NCBI GenBank assembly: GCA_045402695.1
Contig: JAWPNA010000289.1
Coordinates: 1-6,613 of the forward strand
From: JAWPNA01 sp045402695
Lineage (GTDB): Bacteria; Acidobacteriota; Polarisedimenticolia; JACPZX01; DASXTC01
DNA length: 6,613 nt
Direction of reading: 5' to 3'
Below, piece by piece: positions 5,781 to 6,613 of the stretch. The translations under genes were made by a program, and so were the position numbers. Each line of letters starts with the position of its first letter. Position 1 is the stretch's first letter. The notes beneath the pieces are model-generated. The model ran no database searches. It saw only the letters and a program-made list of their open reading frames with translations, and was not told the DNA's origin.

Positions 5781-6613
5781 TCACGCTCCGAGGCGGGCCT
5801 TGAAGTCGCTCATGGTCGTGCCGAGCCCCTGCTCCAGACTCACCTTGGCCTCCCAGCCCAGCAGGGTGCGCGCCCGTGTGATGTCGGGCTGGCGGACCTT
5901 GGGGTCGTCCACGGGCAACGGGCGGTACACGATGCGGCTCTTGCTCGCCGAGATGCGAAGGATTTCGCGGGCCAGCTCGGTCAGCGTCATCTCAGACGGG
6001 TTGCCGATGTTGACCGGATCGTGCGCGTCGCTCATCAGAAGACGGAAGATTCCTTCCACCAGGTCGCTCACGTAGCAGAAAGAGCGCGTCTGAGATCCGT
6101 CCCCGAACACCGTCAGTTCCTCGCCCATCAGCGCCTGCGCCATGAACGTGGGGATGGCCCGGCCGTCCTTGATGCGCATCCGGGGCCCGTAGGTGTTGAA
6201 GATCCTCACGATCTTGGTGTCGAGCCCGTGCGATCGGTGGTAGGCCATGGTCAGCGCCTCCGCGAAGCGCTTCGCCTCGTCATACACGCCGCGCGGGCCG
6301 ATGGGGTTGACGTTGCCCCAGTAGGTCTCCGGCTGCGGGTGGAGGAGCGGATCGCCGTACACTTCGGAGGTGGAGGCCAGCAGGAAGCGGGACTTCTTCT
6401 CCTTGGCGAGTCCCAGAGCCTTGTGCGTCCCCAGCGAACCGACCTTCAGTGTCTGGATCGGCAAGTCGAGGTAGTCGAGCGGGCTGGCGGGGCTGGCGAA
6501 GTGGAGGATGTAGTCCACCTTGCCCGACACGTAGATGTAACCGGTCACGTCAAGGTTGATGTAGCTGAACCGCTCGTGTCCCATCAGGTGCGAGATGTTG
6601 TCGCGGCTGCCGG
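5781..6613 (-). CDS. uxs: UDP-glucuronate decarboxylase (UDP-xylose synthase), N-terminus beyond the window
   Basis: A short-chain dehydrogenase/reductase-type sugar-nucleotide enzyme that oxidises and decarboxylates UDP-glucuronate to UDP-xylose with bound NAD+, in the cytosol. The frame continues to the window edge through GSRDNISHLMGHERF, so the ATG at 6584 is internal and the N-terminal Rossmann GxxGxxG is off the right side. Visible family marks, counting that Met as 1: HFASPASP (28-35), the LLASTSEVYGDP strand with the catalytic Ser/Thr (68-79), GNVNPIGPRGVYDEAKR with Y101 and K105 of the YxxxK motif, RIFNTYGPRM, FGDGSQTRSFCYVSDLVEG, NIGNPSEMT and DDPKVRQPDI. This pattern is typical of UXS rather than of UDP-glucose epimerase or dTDP-glucose dehydratase. 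Intact up to its stop. It would supply xylose or a derivative for the polysaccharide handled by the neighbouring export genes, although it is transcribed in the opposite direction. Confidence 0.93.
   Translation of the reverse strand, partial: GSRDNISHLMGHERFSYINLDVTGYIYVSGKVDYILHFASPASPLDYLDLPIQTLKVGSLGTHKALGLAKEKKSRFLLASTSEVYGDPLLHPQPETYWGNVNPIGPRGVYDEAKRFAEALTMAYHRSHGLDTKIVRIFNTYGPRMRIKDGRAIPTFMAQALMGEELTVFGDGSQTRSFCYVSDLVEGIFRLLMSDAHDPVNIGNPSEMTLTELAREILRISASKSRIVYRPLPVDDPKVRQPDITRARTLLGWEAKVSLEQGLGTTMSDFKARLGA

Noticed and set aside
5765..5781. Stem AGGGGC/GCCCCT after the decarboxylase stop as an intrinsic terminator
   Set aside because: Six base pairs with a five-base loop but no U-run downstream on the transcribed strand; too weak to call.
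1..6613. CRISPR array, tRNA/rRNA genes, riboswitch or replication origin
   Set aside because: No regularly spaced direct repeats, no cloverleaf-like or conserved rRNA sequence, and no recognisable riboswitch core were seen on either strand.

Overview
The window is GC-rich (by eye about two thirds G+C, not computed) and comes from a Gram-negative bacterium. It encodes an outer-membrane polysaccharide export (OPX/Wza-type) protein next to a polysaccharide co-polymerase with a fused tyrosine kinase (Wzc-type). No gene here fixes the phylum. The style (high GC, an AMIN-like domain on the OPX protein, a PF14907-type nucleotidyltransferase beside it) would suit Acidobacteriota or a deltaproteobacterial-type lineage, but that is a guess.

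Layout on the + strand. Bases 3-77 are the possible last 24 codons of an unidentified gene. Bases 74-350 hold a non-coding element with terminal inverted repeats and CTAG at both ends, which looks like a MITE. It is followed by a nucleotidyltransferase-fold protein (385-1458). A good sigma70-type promoter (1493-1521) drives the OPX gene (1556-2533), the BY-kinase/chain-length gene (2577-4676) and a small exported four-cysteine protein (4677-5078). These three are packed with 43- and 0-base gaps and look like one operon.

Layout on the - strand. A convergent group reads leftwards: a UDP-glucuronate decarboxylase cut by the right window edge (5781 to edge), a 66-residue conserved-looking small protein (5502-5702), and an MNT/AbiEii-like nucleotidyltransferase (5102-5548). 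The last two overlap by 47 bases.

Function. The OPX and co-polymerase pair should build the periplasm-spanning export route for a capsule or exopolysaccharide, and the decarboxylase supplies UDP-xylose. No glycosyltransferase, flippase or polymerase lies in the window, so this is the edge or a module of a larger locus.

Two naive gene starts are probably wrong. The first nucleotidyltransferase ORF can be extended upstream into the MITE. The OPX ORF can be extended to a TTG that is really the -35 box of its promoter. Other points of interest are a short open frame bridging the OPX and kinase genes by two ATGA overlaps, and several altered motifs in the kinase.
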